A DNA stretch of 64,000 bases from Toxoplasma gondii ME49 (GCF_000006565.2 NC_031476.1:1760458-1824457), one strand, 5' to 3'. Counted from the stretch's first letter, positions 12,401 through 24,300 are shown. Numbers and translations: made by a program. The notes: generated by a model not told the origin, from the sequence alone.

Positions 12401-12759
12401 GACGCTGTCCCGTCTTCATGCTGTACAGGCCCCAGTTATGCGCAAATTCGCTTCTTCAAACATATGGTCCGCGATCTTCTTCTGTTTGGCGGTCCGGTGT
12501 TATTGCTTGTTGGAACTTACATATGAATAAACGATTGATCAACACTTCGGAAACGAATGTGCGGTATTCGGGCGCCCCCGCATTTTTGGTCCCCTACAAC
12601 TACGTGCGATGTGTTGGGCGTCACGCGGCTTCTGTTAGTCCTTCCTTTGAGGTAGCGGAGTGACGGTCCTCTGACTAGCCCCCAGGCAAAACATTATTTC
12701 GCTTTCGCGGGTGTCTGTGCCGTAGCGGTTTCTTTCGGTGGGAAAGAGTGCAAGTCAAG
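9429..12759. other. Divergent intergenic region, no supported gene
   Basis: About 3.3 kb between a minus-strand and a plus-strand gene, lower in GC than the exons. The longest frames (about 85-135 codons) have no recognisable motifs and no convincing splice partners. It should contain the promoters and 5' untranslated regions of both flanking genes. Apart from the palindrome at 9634 I see no structured element. Confidence 0.55.
9634..9649. promoter_or_regulatory. Perfect 16-base palindrome with TGCATGC core
   Basis: TGCCTGCATGCAGGCA lies 206 bases upstream of the ATG at 9428. TGCATGC-type motifs are known binding and promoter elements of apicomplexan AP2 factors. Its position fits a promoter element for the minus-strand gene, but function is inferred from sequence alone. 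Confidence 0.4.
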
Positions 12760-15737
12760 ATGACGGACGAAACTGAACCTCAAGAGCAAATGCCTCTGCC
12801 TGAACCTCCTGAAAGTATTACTCAGAGGGTGAGTTTGGTCGTACAGCAACTCAAGACTATTCGGGCACAAAAAATGGAATGAAAGGTTTTGGGCGTAATT
12901 TTACCAGTTTTTTTCCCAGTAGAGAGATGTGTGTTAATTAAAGGCGCGTGTCAACGTAGCCGTAGCTAAACTGAGCTACTTCCCTGCTTACACATTTGCT
13001 CGGAGCACAACTGCTTTGCAAACGGACTGTCTGTTTTATTCGGCTTTTGATAGAGCTTGTAGGGAACCATACTAAATATGCCGTTCTACTTCCTCTCTGC
13101 TGCCACAGGACGCCGCTGCAGCGGTTCAGAACAGGCCTATGGCCTAAGAAGGCTTATATTAGGTTCTAATTCAAGATCCTTATGCCGCTGCATCAAAATG
13201 TCCTGTATCAAACGATGTCGTCTGGTGTATGTCGGCGTGACGGGCGTCCTGATTGGGAAATCACCTTCCGTACCACCCTTTCAGATTACCTTCTCCATCA
13301 TTAAGGGGATCCAGCTTCAACATAAATGTTATTCGCGGTTTCTCTGTGTGTGTGTGTTCTCGAAGCTGTGCCGCATCCAACAGAAAGTACGAGAGGTAAG
13401 GAATGCATCGTTCACACCTCGGAATAAATACTCAGGGTCCCGTCAGCTGCTGCACCAGTCGAGGCCAAATGGCATGTTGCGTAGGCTCCACTAAATGACT
13501 GGTGATTCTGCAGTTGAGGAGGAGGGAAGCTACTACACTCCTCCCTATTTTTTTGTTTCCTTGACAAGTGGAAGGTGATCAATGCAAATCTACCTCGCAT
13601 TCGTGGAAGCGTAAGGTCTTTCGGGAAAACGATAAGGGACAGCTCACGTCTGTGTCATTCATTTGTCAAGCCTGCTGTGACCTTCACCTGCGAAATCTCC
13701 TGCTTCCTTTCTAAGGACATGTTTTGATGTAGACACGCTAAGTAGCACCTCATCAAAGTCATCTTAGCTCATACTATATTTCGGACAGTTGGATTGTTGC
13801 CATTGAATGCTCTGTGAATACTGCTCCATCAAACACGGATGATTCCAGATGAACACGATGGAAGCAAACAGGAAGAAGACTCCGAACAGGCACAATCCCT
13901 TTCCACATAGCCTGAAGTATGCATCGATCTTCTATGTCCACGGACATGTACACTGGTGACTCGTTTGTCATTTGCTATAACCGAGAGGGGACAAGAGTAT
14001 TTCAGAAAAAACAGCAACAGTGTATTGGCTACGCCCCAGCTTCGCCACGTGCTCCCATAAACCAGGGACGCTCGGAGGGGAAGGTGGACTTCCCGTATTC
14101 CGACCTTGTTATATTCCTGCGGTTTTCATCGTGTTGTTTCCAGTTCGATTTTAAATCGATCGACACATGACCTGTCCTTTGTTGTTGGCGTGGGGATGTT
14201 TGTGGCACAGCTGGAGAAAGAAAGCATGAAGCTTCACCAGGTGAGGGCTCATCGTCATTCATGAAAGGAGGGAAGAGAGCCTTCACAGGACAGAAAGAAC
14301 GAACAGGGGAATTTGAATCGCATTCGTTTTTTCACATATTAGCACCATCTGGTGACCCCAAAGTTGCCACTGGAATGTAACTTCTTCTCCCACCCACTGT
14401 TTCCGTATGCTGTTACCGAAACAAAAAAAAGTGACTGTGCCATACACTTTTTCTGAGCGGTGTCTCCTGTGGTGGCCGTGTTACACAGAGAGATAACTGG
14501 AGAATGCATTTGACAACGGACCAGTGAGAGGTTCATTTTTGTTTCACTGGAGCTGGTATTGGAACAACGGAAGCGGCTCGCCCCCAGAGACGCGGACCGT
14601 GGCAAAGCGGCTGAACTGAGGATACCGTGCACACGAGTTGTACGAATCGTAGATAAATGTTTCTTTGGTGCGTTAGCAAGCGGCAGATAATTTCTGTTGA
14701 ATCATCTATCACAGTATCTGTAACTGGGGACTTTGATGAGATTGTGTCTAAGACCTGTAACTTACGGAATACCTGAGCATGCGTGTTTTCATCAGACGTC
14801 GAATAACACAGCATCGGCGACTGAAAAGGTGAGAGCGCATCCGGATTCAAATAGAGTTCACGCCCCCTTTGACAGGAACCATAGGTTTTTCTCATGCGTT
14901 ACCCAGCTTGTGCGTTTCATGCTACGGACTGTGAAGGGGAACGGTAATGCGATTCTCTCCATACGGTGCTAGGATCCCAACGCTCGCACGGGTATTGTCC
15001 GCGAGGGCTTGCGCTGCATCTCACTGTTGAAACCAACTAGCTACGCGTAGGAAGACTAAAAGCTGTACCACCGTGATGGATGACCCACTGGACTTCGCGC
15101 TGTGCAAGCGACTTACGTGCTCCGCCGTCTGACAAGGCTGAGAACAGGAATTCACCCGCGCCTTTTCATGCCCCGACATCCCCTTTAGGCTCGTGAGAGT
15201 TGATATATCCCTCTTGGAGGCCTTCTAAACACCTTCATTGGGGCCATATCAGCCTGTCTGTCACTTGAAAACGCGTTAGCGGAGGAGTTAATGCCACTTC
15301 AGAATACCCTTCAGAGCAAGAAATCCTCTTTTTCAATCTGATACGGGTTTCCACGGCATTCCTTCTTGCGTGGTTTTTGTGTTGTGGGTGTGACTTGACA
15401 GGAAACCCTGCCCACCCACGATAGTGACTCTACTTTCTTGAGGATGCAGACAGATATTCTGGAAGAGCATGAACAACTAATGAGGGAACAAGAAGCTGAA
15501 ATTCGAGCCCTAAAAGAACAACTGTCAAAAATGAAGGGCACCTTATCTGCAGATCAAGGACGCTCTGCCCCCGCTGTCGGTGACAGCTCTTACTGCTCAC
15601 AGCCGAGTTTGCTTTGTAGATGGCTTGCCTGTCTTCATGGCTCTGGAAATGACGACACCCGAAGTGAATTAAGAAACTCCGACGGGGTGCTTCGGACAAC
15701 TGTTCTGACAGCTGAAGTTACGCCTCCAGGAGTATGA
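12760..15737 (+). CDS. Small coiled-coil protein encoded by micro-exons
   Basis: I read four exons: 12760-12828 (ATG; donor AGG|GTGAGT), 13366-13395 (after TTCTCGAAG; donor GAG|GTAAGG), 14211-14240 (after TGTGGCACAG; donor CAG|GTGAGG) and 15402-15737 (after TGACTTGACAG). All junctions are phase 0. The product would be about 154 residues: an acidic Pro-rich start (MTDETEPQEQMPLPEPPE), a coiled coil running unbroken across exons 1-4, then a Ser-rich tail. In exons 1-3 hydrophobic residues fall at heptad spacing (I-L-I-V-L-S-L at 4/3 steps) straight through both junctions, which supports joining them. Exon 4 has a second coiled coil (ILEEHEQLMREQEAEIRALK). I do not recognise the family. The last exon could instead splice onward (e.g. 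GTC G|GTGACA), so the tail is uncertain. Confidence 0.5.
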
Positions 15738-16198
15738 TAGTAGGGCAGGGGTATATTGAGCGCCTCGTGCTTGCTTCCCTCCACTCATGCTTGTTCACCA
15801 TGAAGATGTGAGGTCAGTGCTGACGTATTTCGTGGGAAAGACATCAGGTGTCGTCGCTCATTCTATAGTCACGTATCCGTGTTTGTCAGAAACGGTTTAT
15901 AGCGTGACCGGCGTGCCAGAAGGCAGTGAAAGCCTCTTCCATGTTCTTGAGAAATTAACCACGTATTTCGCCTAGGAACAAGCATAATTATTACTTGAGA
16001 AGTTAAAGCCGAGTTGGCGGCGGCTGCCGCTCGGCAGGGCATTTTCTACGTTCAATTCCACGATTTCTGATACAGCTTCTCACTACCTCTTTCCTCAATG
16101 GAGAAGACGTGTGTAATGGTACGCCTTTCAGTTGGCGTGTAGTTTTTCACACAGGAACCAATAGAGAGCACGTTCAATGAGCACTGTAAGCAACGTAA

Positions 16199-16403
16199 CA
16201 GTGGTTTTACAAGTGGGTGGCAAGGATGGTGATTTTGGTAGCAAAGTTGAAGAAAGCTGAGGTGTTCTCGACACGGCGGGAAATAGTGGCTGGTGATGCG
16301 CCAGATGCTCTTGTTGAGGCACTTGGAAAGCATGTTTCCATCTTCTCTAAGCCAATTACCGTGGATGGCTGTATTGTACGAACAGGGCCGCCTCGGCAGG
16401 CGT
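16199..16403 (+). CDS. Possible internal exon, unknown product
   Basis: An open stretch ends in a consensus donor (CGGCAGGC|GTAAGT at 16404) and has possible AG acceptors around 16213, 16225 and 16241. It encodes residues such as AEVFSTRREIVAGDAP, DALVEALGKHVSIFSKPITV and DGCIVRTGPPRQ. I do not recognise it. It may belong to the coiled-coil gene just upstream or to a separate gene. The frame at 16535-16789 (ending RRFSVPPG) could be a later exon, but no convincing acceptor of matching phase was found. Confidence 0.3.
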
Positions 16404-17102
16404 AAGTATACATAACGCAAGTCGACTGCCTGTCTCTTTGCCTACCAGATCTCACTGGCGACGAAGGAAGTTTGTATGCAACCTAGCAGCCTGTTGCTCA
16501 GCCACACTCAAAACTGAGTGAGTAACCTTAAAATATGGAGAAGGTGACGTCAACCAGAGAGGATGGCCTCGCTGTGACATGTAGTCGAGGGAATCCGCCG
16601 CAACCACAGAACCTCTTTGTGCCTTCAGAACCCTCCAAGGGTCCTGTGCTTGCGGCGTGGACGTCACGTTTCTTGAGAGGTACATCGCGACAAACTACGA
16701 ACAACAAATTCAGCAAGGAAATAATCCAAAAACAGAATCGAAAGTCGCTTATGACCCACCTCCGTAGATTTAGCGTGCCGCCGGGGTAGATTCTGCTGAA
16801 ATCTCAATTCGTCAGAGCTCATGCAAAGTTGCCGCCGCGGCGGACGAACTCCTGTCATGTGCGTGCAGGTCGAGGCAAAGAATCCGCTTCGCCTGCTGCG
16901 GCGCAGCAAAGGAGGAATCCGAGCAAAATCTGCTTTTCCTGCATTTGTTGGTCCTCTGCCAGGGAGACGCACGAGTTCCTAGGTGCTTGTCGTAGTCCGT
17001 CATACATCGCGCTCCTCGTTTTTTCGTTATTCGACTCCGCAGTCCCCAGCGGCACTGCGTTGGGCTCGAGGCAAGCAAAGCAGCCAATACCGTTTTGTTT
17101 AC

Positions 17103-17337
17103 CTTTGTTCCGCAAAGCTTTTGTTCCAGAGTCGTTGTCAGCTTCCCGTGGCGGCGGTTGGCAGTACTTCTTTCGGTTCTCCTGGTCCACTTGTGCGACT
17201 TCTTCCACTCTTCTTTTTGTCTCCTCACAGTACGGATCCGGATGGGTCAGAAGGTCCCAGAGTCCCTTTCGTAGCCATGAAACAGCTGCTTCGGCGTTTC
17301 TGCTTCTTCTCTGTGGCGAGGTCCGTGGTATAGACGA
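17103..17337 (-). CDS. Possible minus-strand internal exon, unknown product
   Basis: On the minus strand an acceptor (CATTCATTTGCAG|TCGTC) and donor (AACAAAG|GTAAAC) bound 235 open bases encoding about 78 residues, including WLRKGLWDLLTHPDPYCEET and KRRVEEVAQVDQENRKKYCQ. The composition looks protein-like. I could not find phase-matched partner exons; minus-strand frames at 17474-17899 and 18049-18700 are candidates but lack clear junctions. Confidence 0.28.
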
Positions 17338-19280
17338 CTGCAAATGAATGATCCTCAGGAAAACCCGAAATAACAAAATTTAGCCGGGGGAAAGCGGTTG
17401 TATGCAGGAGAGAGGGGCCACTTTCTCTGCCAGGACTCTCGAAACGCTCTAGAGAGGGTTCCCTGCCGTCACGTTAGTAGAAGGCGAGAAGCTTTACGCT
17501 GTCGCGTTTCTCCAACATCCTGATTTCATCCAGAAACCCACGGTTTCCTATCTGCCGCCGAAAACGACATGAGTCGACTTGTTGCCCCCAACTTGCCCGG
17601 TCTCGCGGTGCGTGCCCCGCGTGCAGGCTTCGCCGTGGGTAGAGTTGAGCACTGCTACATTTGAAGGCGAGATACGTGCTCCTAGCCAAGTTGTTTAGCT
17701 GTCCTACGTGCTTTTCGGTGGAAGAGACCGGTGTGAATTCCGTAGCCGTCACATCCCTTCCTCGCATGCCGGCAGTCGCTGCTAAGCGTAAAACCCAGGA
17801 GATGGAGGAACCGCTATCCGCCTCCTGTTGTTTACGGAGCCTTTGTTCCGGCTCAGCTTCGAGGAGATGTCCACACAGCCTCCACTGTAATGCAAACATA
17901 TGAATCCGTTTGTTCCATGTGTGTTTTGTGGCCCCCGTGCCCCCCCCGCGGATGTGTCTTCCCTCAACACCGACTTTCCCGCAAAAATTAAGCGCGCGTT
18001 TTCCTGCTGGCCCTGGTGCGCCTGCAAACCCAAGGCTGCTCTTCCTAATCAGGTCATGCGCATTCGTCCACGCTCGCTCACGACCACAGCGCTTTTTACC
18101 GCTTTCTGTTGGTCCCGAGAATCGGGATCAACGCTTCGTCGGACGTCTACCTCTGGTGCTTTTTTTTTGTCGCCAACCCCGCAAGTGAAACTGTTCCGTG
18201 TTCTGTAGCCGCACAAGACACGCCCGCGCCGTGGGTCTTGAGCGTTTGTTTTTTCCCCGCCGGTGCTTCTTCGACGCAGCCCCTGCAGTTTTTTTTTCTC
18301 CTGGCACACCTCACAGCGCGTACGGACCTGTTTGCCAACACACATCGTTGGAGAAGAGGCTCCGTCCCTCTCCAGGAGACACTCTGACAAGCGTTGCACT
18401 CTGTGGCAGCATCGGAGGACACCGCTAACAGCCGCGGGCTTCATACGGACCCTGCAGCCGCCTTCCTTTAACGTCTTCTGTCACATCGGAGGTTTTGAGA
18501 CTTGCGAGAGAAACAGCCATTGTTGCGTGCACATCTTCTGAGGGCAACGGATTCACGACGGCACCCTTTTTCCCTTGTTCTTCTGCCGATCGTCCGCCCT
18601 CACGGGTACCCTGCCCGACTCCTGACAACTCCCTTCTTCCTTCGTTGGTCATTGAGACCGCTCCGCCCTCTAGGATGCAACAGCAGATCCTCTGCAGCAC
18701 GTGCGTTCAGTTTCGTCTCCCATCCGCTGCTTGCTTGTAAACGTCTCTCTGCACCCAACACCTCTGGTGGTCACCCGGTCTCGCGATTCTCGAGGGGCGC
18801 CGAAAGAAGCGAGAGCGTTAAGCATTCTTGCGGGGTACGTCAAACTACGTTTCCACTCCTACGTTGTGTCGGCAATCCTAGTCTGTTCACCGTCAGAACC
18901 CCGTGTCCAAACTGTAAATCCCTCGCTCCTTCCAAGACGTTCTCGATTTACTCTGCCTTTCGGCTGCTGCGTGACGCCGCCATCAACCGCTGTAGCTTCT
19001 CACACTGATTTTGTGGCGCGGCCGCTCCCGTCTCCGGAAAGAAGGGCAGCGTCACTAGGGCTATATGAGGGAGCGCAGGTCTTCAGAATCGTTTCACTCG
19101 GTGTGTGTGTCGTTATATACAGTGCGCTCGTCTCCACGTCCGTGTTAATTCCCTGGAAGGCGAGACAAGAGTGTCGCCGGAAACGCTGCTCGAGAATCTA
19201 GTCACGGAGAACCGTCTCGTTGGCGGTCATGCGGGATCAGTGCCCTAAAGAGTTTGGGGGCCTGTAGAGCGTTCAATGCG
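17338..19280. other. Region upstream of the CDC50 gene; no firm gene
   Basis: Several frames of 80-170 codons on both strands have no recognisable motifs. The last kilobase is probably the promoter and 5' untranslated region of CDC50. CGTCTCT at 18742-18748 is the reverse complement of AGAGACG, matching the WGAGACG element reported in Toxoplasma promoters. A seven-base match alone is weak evidence. Confidence 0.4.
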
Positions 19281-21392
19281 ATGGAGGCGCACATATCAAC
19301 GGCGTCGTCGCTGGGGCTGTCCGGCGAGGACGACGGAGACAGTGTGGATTCTCGCCGCCCAGCTTCGTCCGTGTTTTCGGGCCCCGAGACGCCTCGGCAG
19401 GACCCGCCATCCGGAGAAGGCGGCGCCGTGAATGACGCCGTGACGGGCCATGCGACGAGCAGGCGACAAGCTGAGCCGTCTTCTCCGGCGTGTAGCTCCG
19501 TCGTCCGCGCGGCGTCCACGGCGTCGGAGGTATACTCGGACGTGAACGGCGAAGTGGGGAGAAAAGGGTCCAGCCCCTCAGAACTGGGTGGGCGCCCTGC
19601 CTCGATCGCGGGCCTCTACTGGGGAGCCTCGCCGGTCCCGGGGGGGGCGCCCTCGTGCTCGCCCCCCGAGCGGTTCCTCTCGACAGGTTCGTGTCCCCCG
19701 TGCACCCGGGAGCACCGGCGCATGCTCTCTCGCCGAGCCCAAACTCCTCGATGCGGAGGCTTTACCTCGGCGACGCTGGATGTTACTGCACCCGCCTCTG
19801 CTTTTCTCCAGACCCACACGCCGGCGCGGAACCTCGCGACGTCCGGCTCCTTCTCTTCTGTTTCAACGCACGGCACCGGCCCGCGCCCAGACGCCGAGGC
19901 GAGGTCTGTCCGCACTCAAGAGGCCGAACGCCAAGAGAAGGGGCCCCGCAGTCGCGCGCTGTTCAGCGAGAAGGAACGGAGCACCGTCTACTTTGACAGC
20001 CGTGGCCAGGTCTTGACTTCGTGCCTGAGCGAGTGGGAGGAGGAGGTAGAGGCGCACCGGTGCGGGACGAGGGCGAAGCACCGAAGAATGATGAGTCACA
20101 CGCTGACCCATGACGGTGGCGCGGCCCGAGACGACCGCGCGATTTGCACGGACCAGATGGGCGGGCCTGGAACCGTCAGCGGGTACTACACCGGGATGGG
20201 AAGGCGGAGGCGACCGTCTTCGCCGTCGAGGAGTCTGTGCGCGCCGCTATGCGGCTCGTGGTCGTGCTCCGCAACCTCGTTTGTAAGTCAGTGGCGAAAG
20301 GAATCGGCGTACGGGATATACTGGATCTGGACCCTGGGCGCCACGATGTGGGTCTGTTTGATCGGGAGCATCCTGTGCCTAGCCCTCGGGGCGTGGCTAA
20401 TCGTCGAGGACAATCGCCACGTCGAGTGTCGGTTGAACTACGAAGACGAAACCCTGCAGGAGGGAGGGTCGAGGTACTCGCTCCTGTCGATTACGGCCGA
20501 TCTGTGTGGTAGTCGAAACAGCGATCTAACGGAGCTCGCGGGGCCGTATGTCTACGTTTACGTAGAGATGGAGAACTTCTTTCAGAACGACGCACAGATC
20601 CTCTGGAGTCGAAACGAAGCTCAGCTGGCCGGGAAGATTATCACGGATCCGAAGGAACTAAGCGACTGCGCCCCCGTCGTCACGGCCGTAGTCAACAACG
20701 TCAGCAAAGTGCTACACCCCTGTGGAGCTCTCGCCTGGAATGTCTTCACAGACCGCTTTCAATTCCTAGACGCGGTCCCCGACGACGCCGTCGACTCGGG
20801 CCCAGTCAAACCGCTGGTCGTCGAGCAGAGCCAAGACATCCTCCTCAGCTCCCTGGACTGGCGCTCGCGATTCAGGAACCCGCCGGCTGCGGAGCGCGCC
20901 AAGTACCGCGACCAGGTCTACTTCTGGATGAGTCAAGTCGACAACGACGATGGGCAAGACATGTACAAGAGCCGCGAAGAGGCGAAGGCGGAGTTGTTGA
21001 TGGATCGACTCAACTACGACGAGGCCGGGGAAATGGTCGAAAACGGACACTTCATTCAGTGGATGCAAGTCGCAACCTTCGGGACGTGGCGAAAGCTGTA
21101 CGGGCGCATCAAGGGGCCGGTGGAGCTCCCGCTGTTTGCATACATTGCGGTGACTTACGATGTCAAACAGTGGCGCGGCAAGAAGGCCATCGTGCTTGTC
21201 CAGCCGTCGCGCTTTGGGGGCCGGACACAATTCACGGGCATCACCTACCTTGTCTTTGGGTGCATCTTAGGCGTATTCGCCATCTACATGATGTGGAAGA
21301 GGTGGTTCAAGATCGACGCGCTCGCCGATGACGCCGTCAAAGACATTCGCTGGCGCGTGGCCAGTCGAAAGGGAAAGAAGAAGCTCAAGTGA
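19281..21392 (+). CDS. CDC50: CDC50/LEM3-family protein (P4-ATPase beta subunit) with long N-terminal extension
   Basis: CDC50 proteins bind P4-ATPase lipid flippases and are needed for their ER exit and activity. In Toxoplasma one member also pairs with the guanylate cyclase that carries a P4-ATPase-like domain. This is a single exon of 703 codons from ATG 19281. Residues 1 to about 335 are Ser/Pro/Arg-rich and probably disordered and cytosolic. TM1 lies at about 347-375 (WVCLIGSILCLALGAWLIV) and TM2 at about 655-675 (FGCILGVFAIYMMW). Between them lies the lumenal domain with family signatures: YVYVYVEMENFFQND, a Cys pair (DCAPVV, HPCGALAWNVFTDRF), FIQWMQVATFGTWRKLYGRI and YDVKQWRGKKAIVLVQPSRF. 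The tail is short and Lys/Arg-rich. Typical CDC50 proteins have about 350-400 residues, so the extension nearly doubles the length. Which Toxoplasma CDC50 paralog this is cannot be told here. Confidence 0.92.
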   Translation: MEAHISTASSLGLSGEDDGDSVDSRRPASSVFSGPETPRQDPPSGEGGAVNDAVTGHATSRRQAEPSSPACSSVVRAASTASEVYSDVNGEVGRKGSSPSELGGRPASIAGLYWGASPVPGGAPSCSPPERFLSTGSCPPCTREHRRMLSRRAQTPRCGGFTSATLDVTAPASAFLQTHTPARNLATSGSFSSVSTHGTGPRPDAEARSVRTQEAERQEKGPRSRALFSEKERSTVYFDSRGQVLTSCLSEWEEEVEAHRCGTRAKHRRMMSHTLTHDGGAARDDRAICTDQMGGPGTVSGYYTGMGRRRRPSSPSRSLCAPLCGSWSCSATSFVSQWRKESAYGIYWIWTLGATMWVCLIGSILCLALGAWLIVEDNRHVECRLNYEDETLQEGGSRYSLLSITADLCGSRNSDLTELAGPYVYVYVEMENFFQNDAQILWSRNEAQLAGKIITDPKELSDCAPVVTAVVNNVSKVLHPCGALAWNVFTDRFQFLDAVPDDAVDSGPVKPLVVEQSQDILLSSLDWRSRFRNPPAAERAKYRDQVYFWMSQVDNDDGQDMYKSREEAKAELLMDRLNYDEAGEMVENGHFIQWMQVATFGTWRKLYGRIKGPVELPLFAYIAVTYDVKQWRGKKAIVLVQPSRFGGRTQFTGITYLVFGCILGVFAIYMMWKRWFKIDALADDAVKDIRWRVASRKGKKKLK

Positions 21393-24300
21393 ACTTGAGA
21401 ACCCCAGAAGCCGAGGGGCTTCCCTCGCGCTCCCTCAACCAGATTTCGGCCATGAGACATCTTCGATCAAGAAGAGTCGAGTATTACCCATCGACACTAG
21501 GTGTAAAAATCGCTCATACAGTTATTCAGCAGAAGCCAGAAACAAGAATCCGATCCGTGGAGTCCGCCCAGACTACCACTAGGAAGGAAACTATGACGGT
21601 GTACATGTTGACACACATCCGCTTTTCGAATGCGCTCTGGACAACGTTCTTCAGCGTCTACTACCATGCGTTGCTCTCACCTGTGGTGTTGCCCAAAGTG
21701 CATGGCGTCTACACAGACGCAAGTGGAGGTACAACTGCGCATCTACATTGCCAGTTTTGTATGCACACACAGCACGTGGTGTCGATGAGAACTATCGGAA
21801 GAGGGGTGATGGACGGTCCCAGAGACACCAAGTATTAGGAGGTTTGGTGAACATGTGGATCCGGGCTCACGCCCCAATTCCAACTTTTTCCGATGAGTGG
21901 GGGAGACATGAGACATCGAGAGTAGTGCCGAGGTCGAGAGATCTGTGGGGAAGAAAGAACGACCTTCGGTACCGTCTCTAAAAGAAACCCATCAGGAAAG
22001 GAAAATAGGGAGGAGTCGGAAGGGACAAGCGAGTATGCAGTTGATGATAGCTATAAAAAAGTGTAACCGCTCTTTTCTGTCACTCGTCCTGGTGTGAGGT
22101 GGCAGGCGGAAGCGGGTGGAGGTCGATTGCGGTTTGCCCCGTTGAATTTTGTTTCGATTCGATTCAACGTACGTGGCGAATAGAAAACTCTTCACGCGAA
22201 AGGACGGAAACATCCGCCTTTCTGCCGTGCTAGTCTCCATGTCATTTGGATGAATGTGTTGTGCATATGAGCGAGAAGTCGACGCAGATGGCCGCCAACA
22301 TTCTATGAGAATCATACGAAGATACAGCTGAATGCATTTACGCTTCCTCACTGTGTTGATTTTTTCAAGTTTCTCTGTGCTTCTTGTCTCTTTGGTTTTA
22401 TGTCGCAAAAAACTGTCAGCTTTTGTCCCTTCTTGTCGGCCCGCCTTTTAATCTCCCGCCGGCACCGCGGCCGCCCTTGGCCGTACGCGTCAGTCTCAGG
22501 GCAGTGCCTCGACCTCTATCTTGAACAGATTTGTGTATCCTTTGAATCGTGCTCTCACCCTCAATCGTACCGGCCAACATGTTGAACAGCCTCTGGATTT
22601 CCCAGTCTCATTTCGCCTTCTCGTGGCTGCCATTTTTCTTCTTTTCACGCGACTCTACAGAACACTGGATCCCGGTCTTCTCACCGAGTGCCGGAAACCC
22701 CACCACAAGAAGCGGGACTTTGTCCCAACTCTCGGCCCTTCCCTGTCCCCTCCTCGCTTCGCCTTAATGATTAATGTGGTGCGGAGATGTGTGGGGAACT
22801 GACACCGCATGTCCATGATTGTTTTCAACTTATTCAAATCGAGTAAACAGAGACAGTGTAGTACCTAGGATACTGAGTGCGACCACATAGGAGATACAGA
22901 CAAACAAGTTCTTTGTAATTGCTATACACCCCCACCCCACTGGACGACGTAAGACAGCTAAAATTTTTCCCTGTTGGCGTTGTCGCGATAGCATGCAGGT
23001 AGGTGTAGATCGCGCAGTATTCACACTGACAAAAGCAAGACAGCAAGCTACATTCTGCTTCTTCCTCCCCGCGTATGTGTACGCGTCTCGAAGTTGTTTT
23101 CGCCACGCGGTATCGAAGCAAAGGAGGGAAGAATCCGAAAAGGTCGTATGGGATGTCCACAACCAGAGCTAGAGAGGGAGAAGCCCGTACTCGCGAGTAA
23201 GACAGATACAGAGTGATGCCGATAAAAAGGAAGGCGTTGGCAGAAATGCAAGGTACCCGATTGACAAAAGTGCAAGGATGGCGAAGTCTAAGCAGAGCCA
23301 GAGGCTCGCGCAGAGGCAGTGTGGACAGCCTGGAGAGAGTGTGGACAAAGACGGCGAGTAGGAATAGAGCGCAATAAGAAAAACGAACAAACGTGAGCTG
23401 ATATCGAAGAGAAGGGATAGCGAGGAACGAGGGATGGGAGAGAATGCGTCCCGACGTGGTGATCCAATTGTTTCAGCTGCTGCATGCCCGTAGAAATGCT
23501 CGCCAGCTCTGGGCTGAGACGCAGGGAGAACAAGATACGAAACACGTACTCTCTGTTGCACATTCTAAAAGTGGACCCCTGGGTTTACATGAACTACCTT
23601 CCTTTGAAGAGTACATACTACGAGTTGGACTCCTGGTTTAGACCTTAAAGGCTTACAAAAAACTCACCATATCCTGCGTCGTACGCCGGCACTCCATTAA
23701 GTTCAGAGCTACACCTTTTGATCCGTTCTGTTTGTCTCTCCGCTCGATTGGCTTTGTCTGAAAGAAGCAGATGCTTGGCAACTGTTCTCTAGTGGAGTGT
23801 CTCCGACACCACATGGGTGGACGACGCAACCAGGGCGCTAGCAGTTCGGCAAGCAGCCTCAAATGTGAACGTGCTTCACGGTTTCCGTAAAAGGCAGAAC
23901 TAGGAGACTGACTTCTGAAAAAACGATTTCTTTAGTGATTGAATAGTTTAGAATTCGCTTCTAAAGAGCTGGATTACACCGAATGATACAAGAAGCTGAA
24001 ATCAAGCGGTAATAAGAGTGGCAATCTTTTTCGCTTGTGAGCTTTCTTATTTTCGGTGAAGGATCTCCTTACCCCTGCGTTGTAACCCCCGGACTACGTG
24101 GTGCGTAGTAACGATTCCGTCTCCGAGCTTCCAAATCAAGGACGTACTAAAATGAGTGCATGCAAACACGTCTGGAACGCACCGCTCGTCACGTAGCAAA
24201 AAGTCACCACGATTTCCGGTCAGGTGGTACGGCTGTCACCGAATAGCAATGGAGGTAAATAGCGGAGTGAACTGTGTCCCGAAGCCGAATTTCTACAGAA

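Noticed and set aside
9429..12759. Search for mitochondrial (NUMT-like) fragments, common in Toxoplasma
   Set aside because: I recognised no cytochrome b or cox fragments in any frame; a sequence comparison with the mitochondrial blocks would settle it.
19202..19519. Minus-strand frame overlapping the CDC50 start
   Set aside because: Shadow of the GC-rich N-terminal coding of CDC50, no motif.
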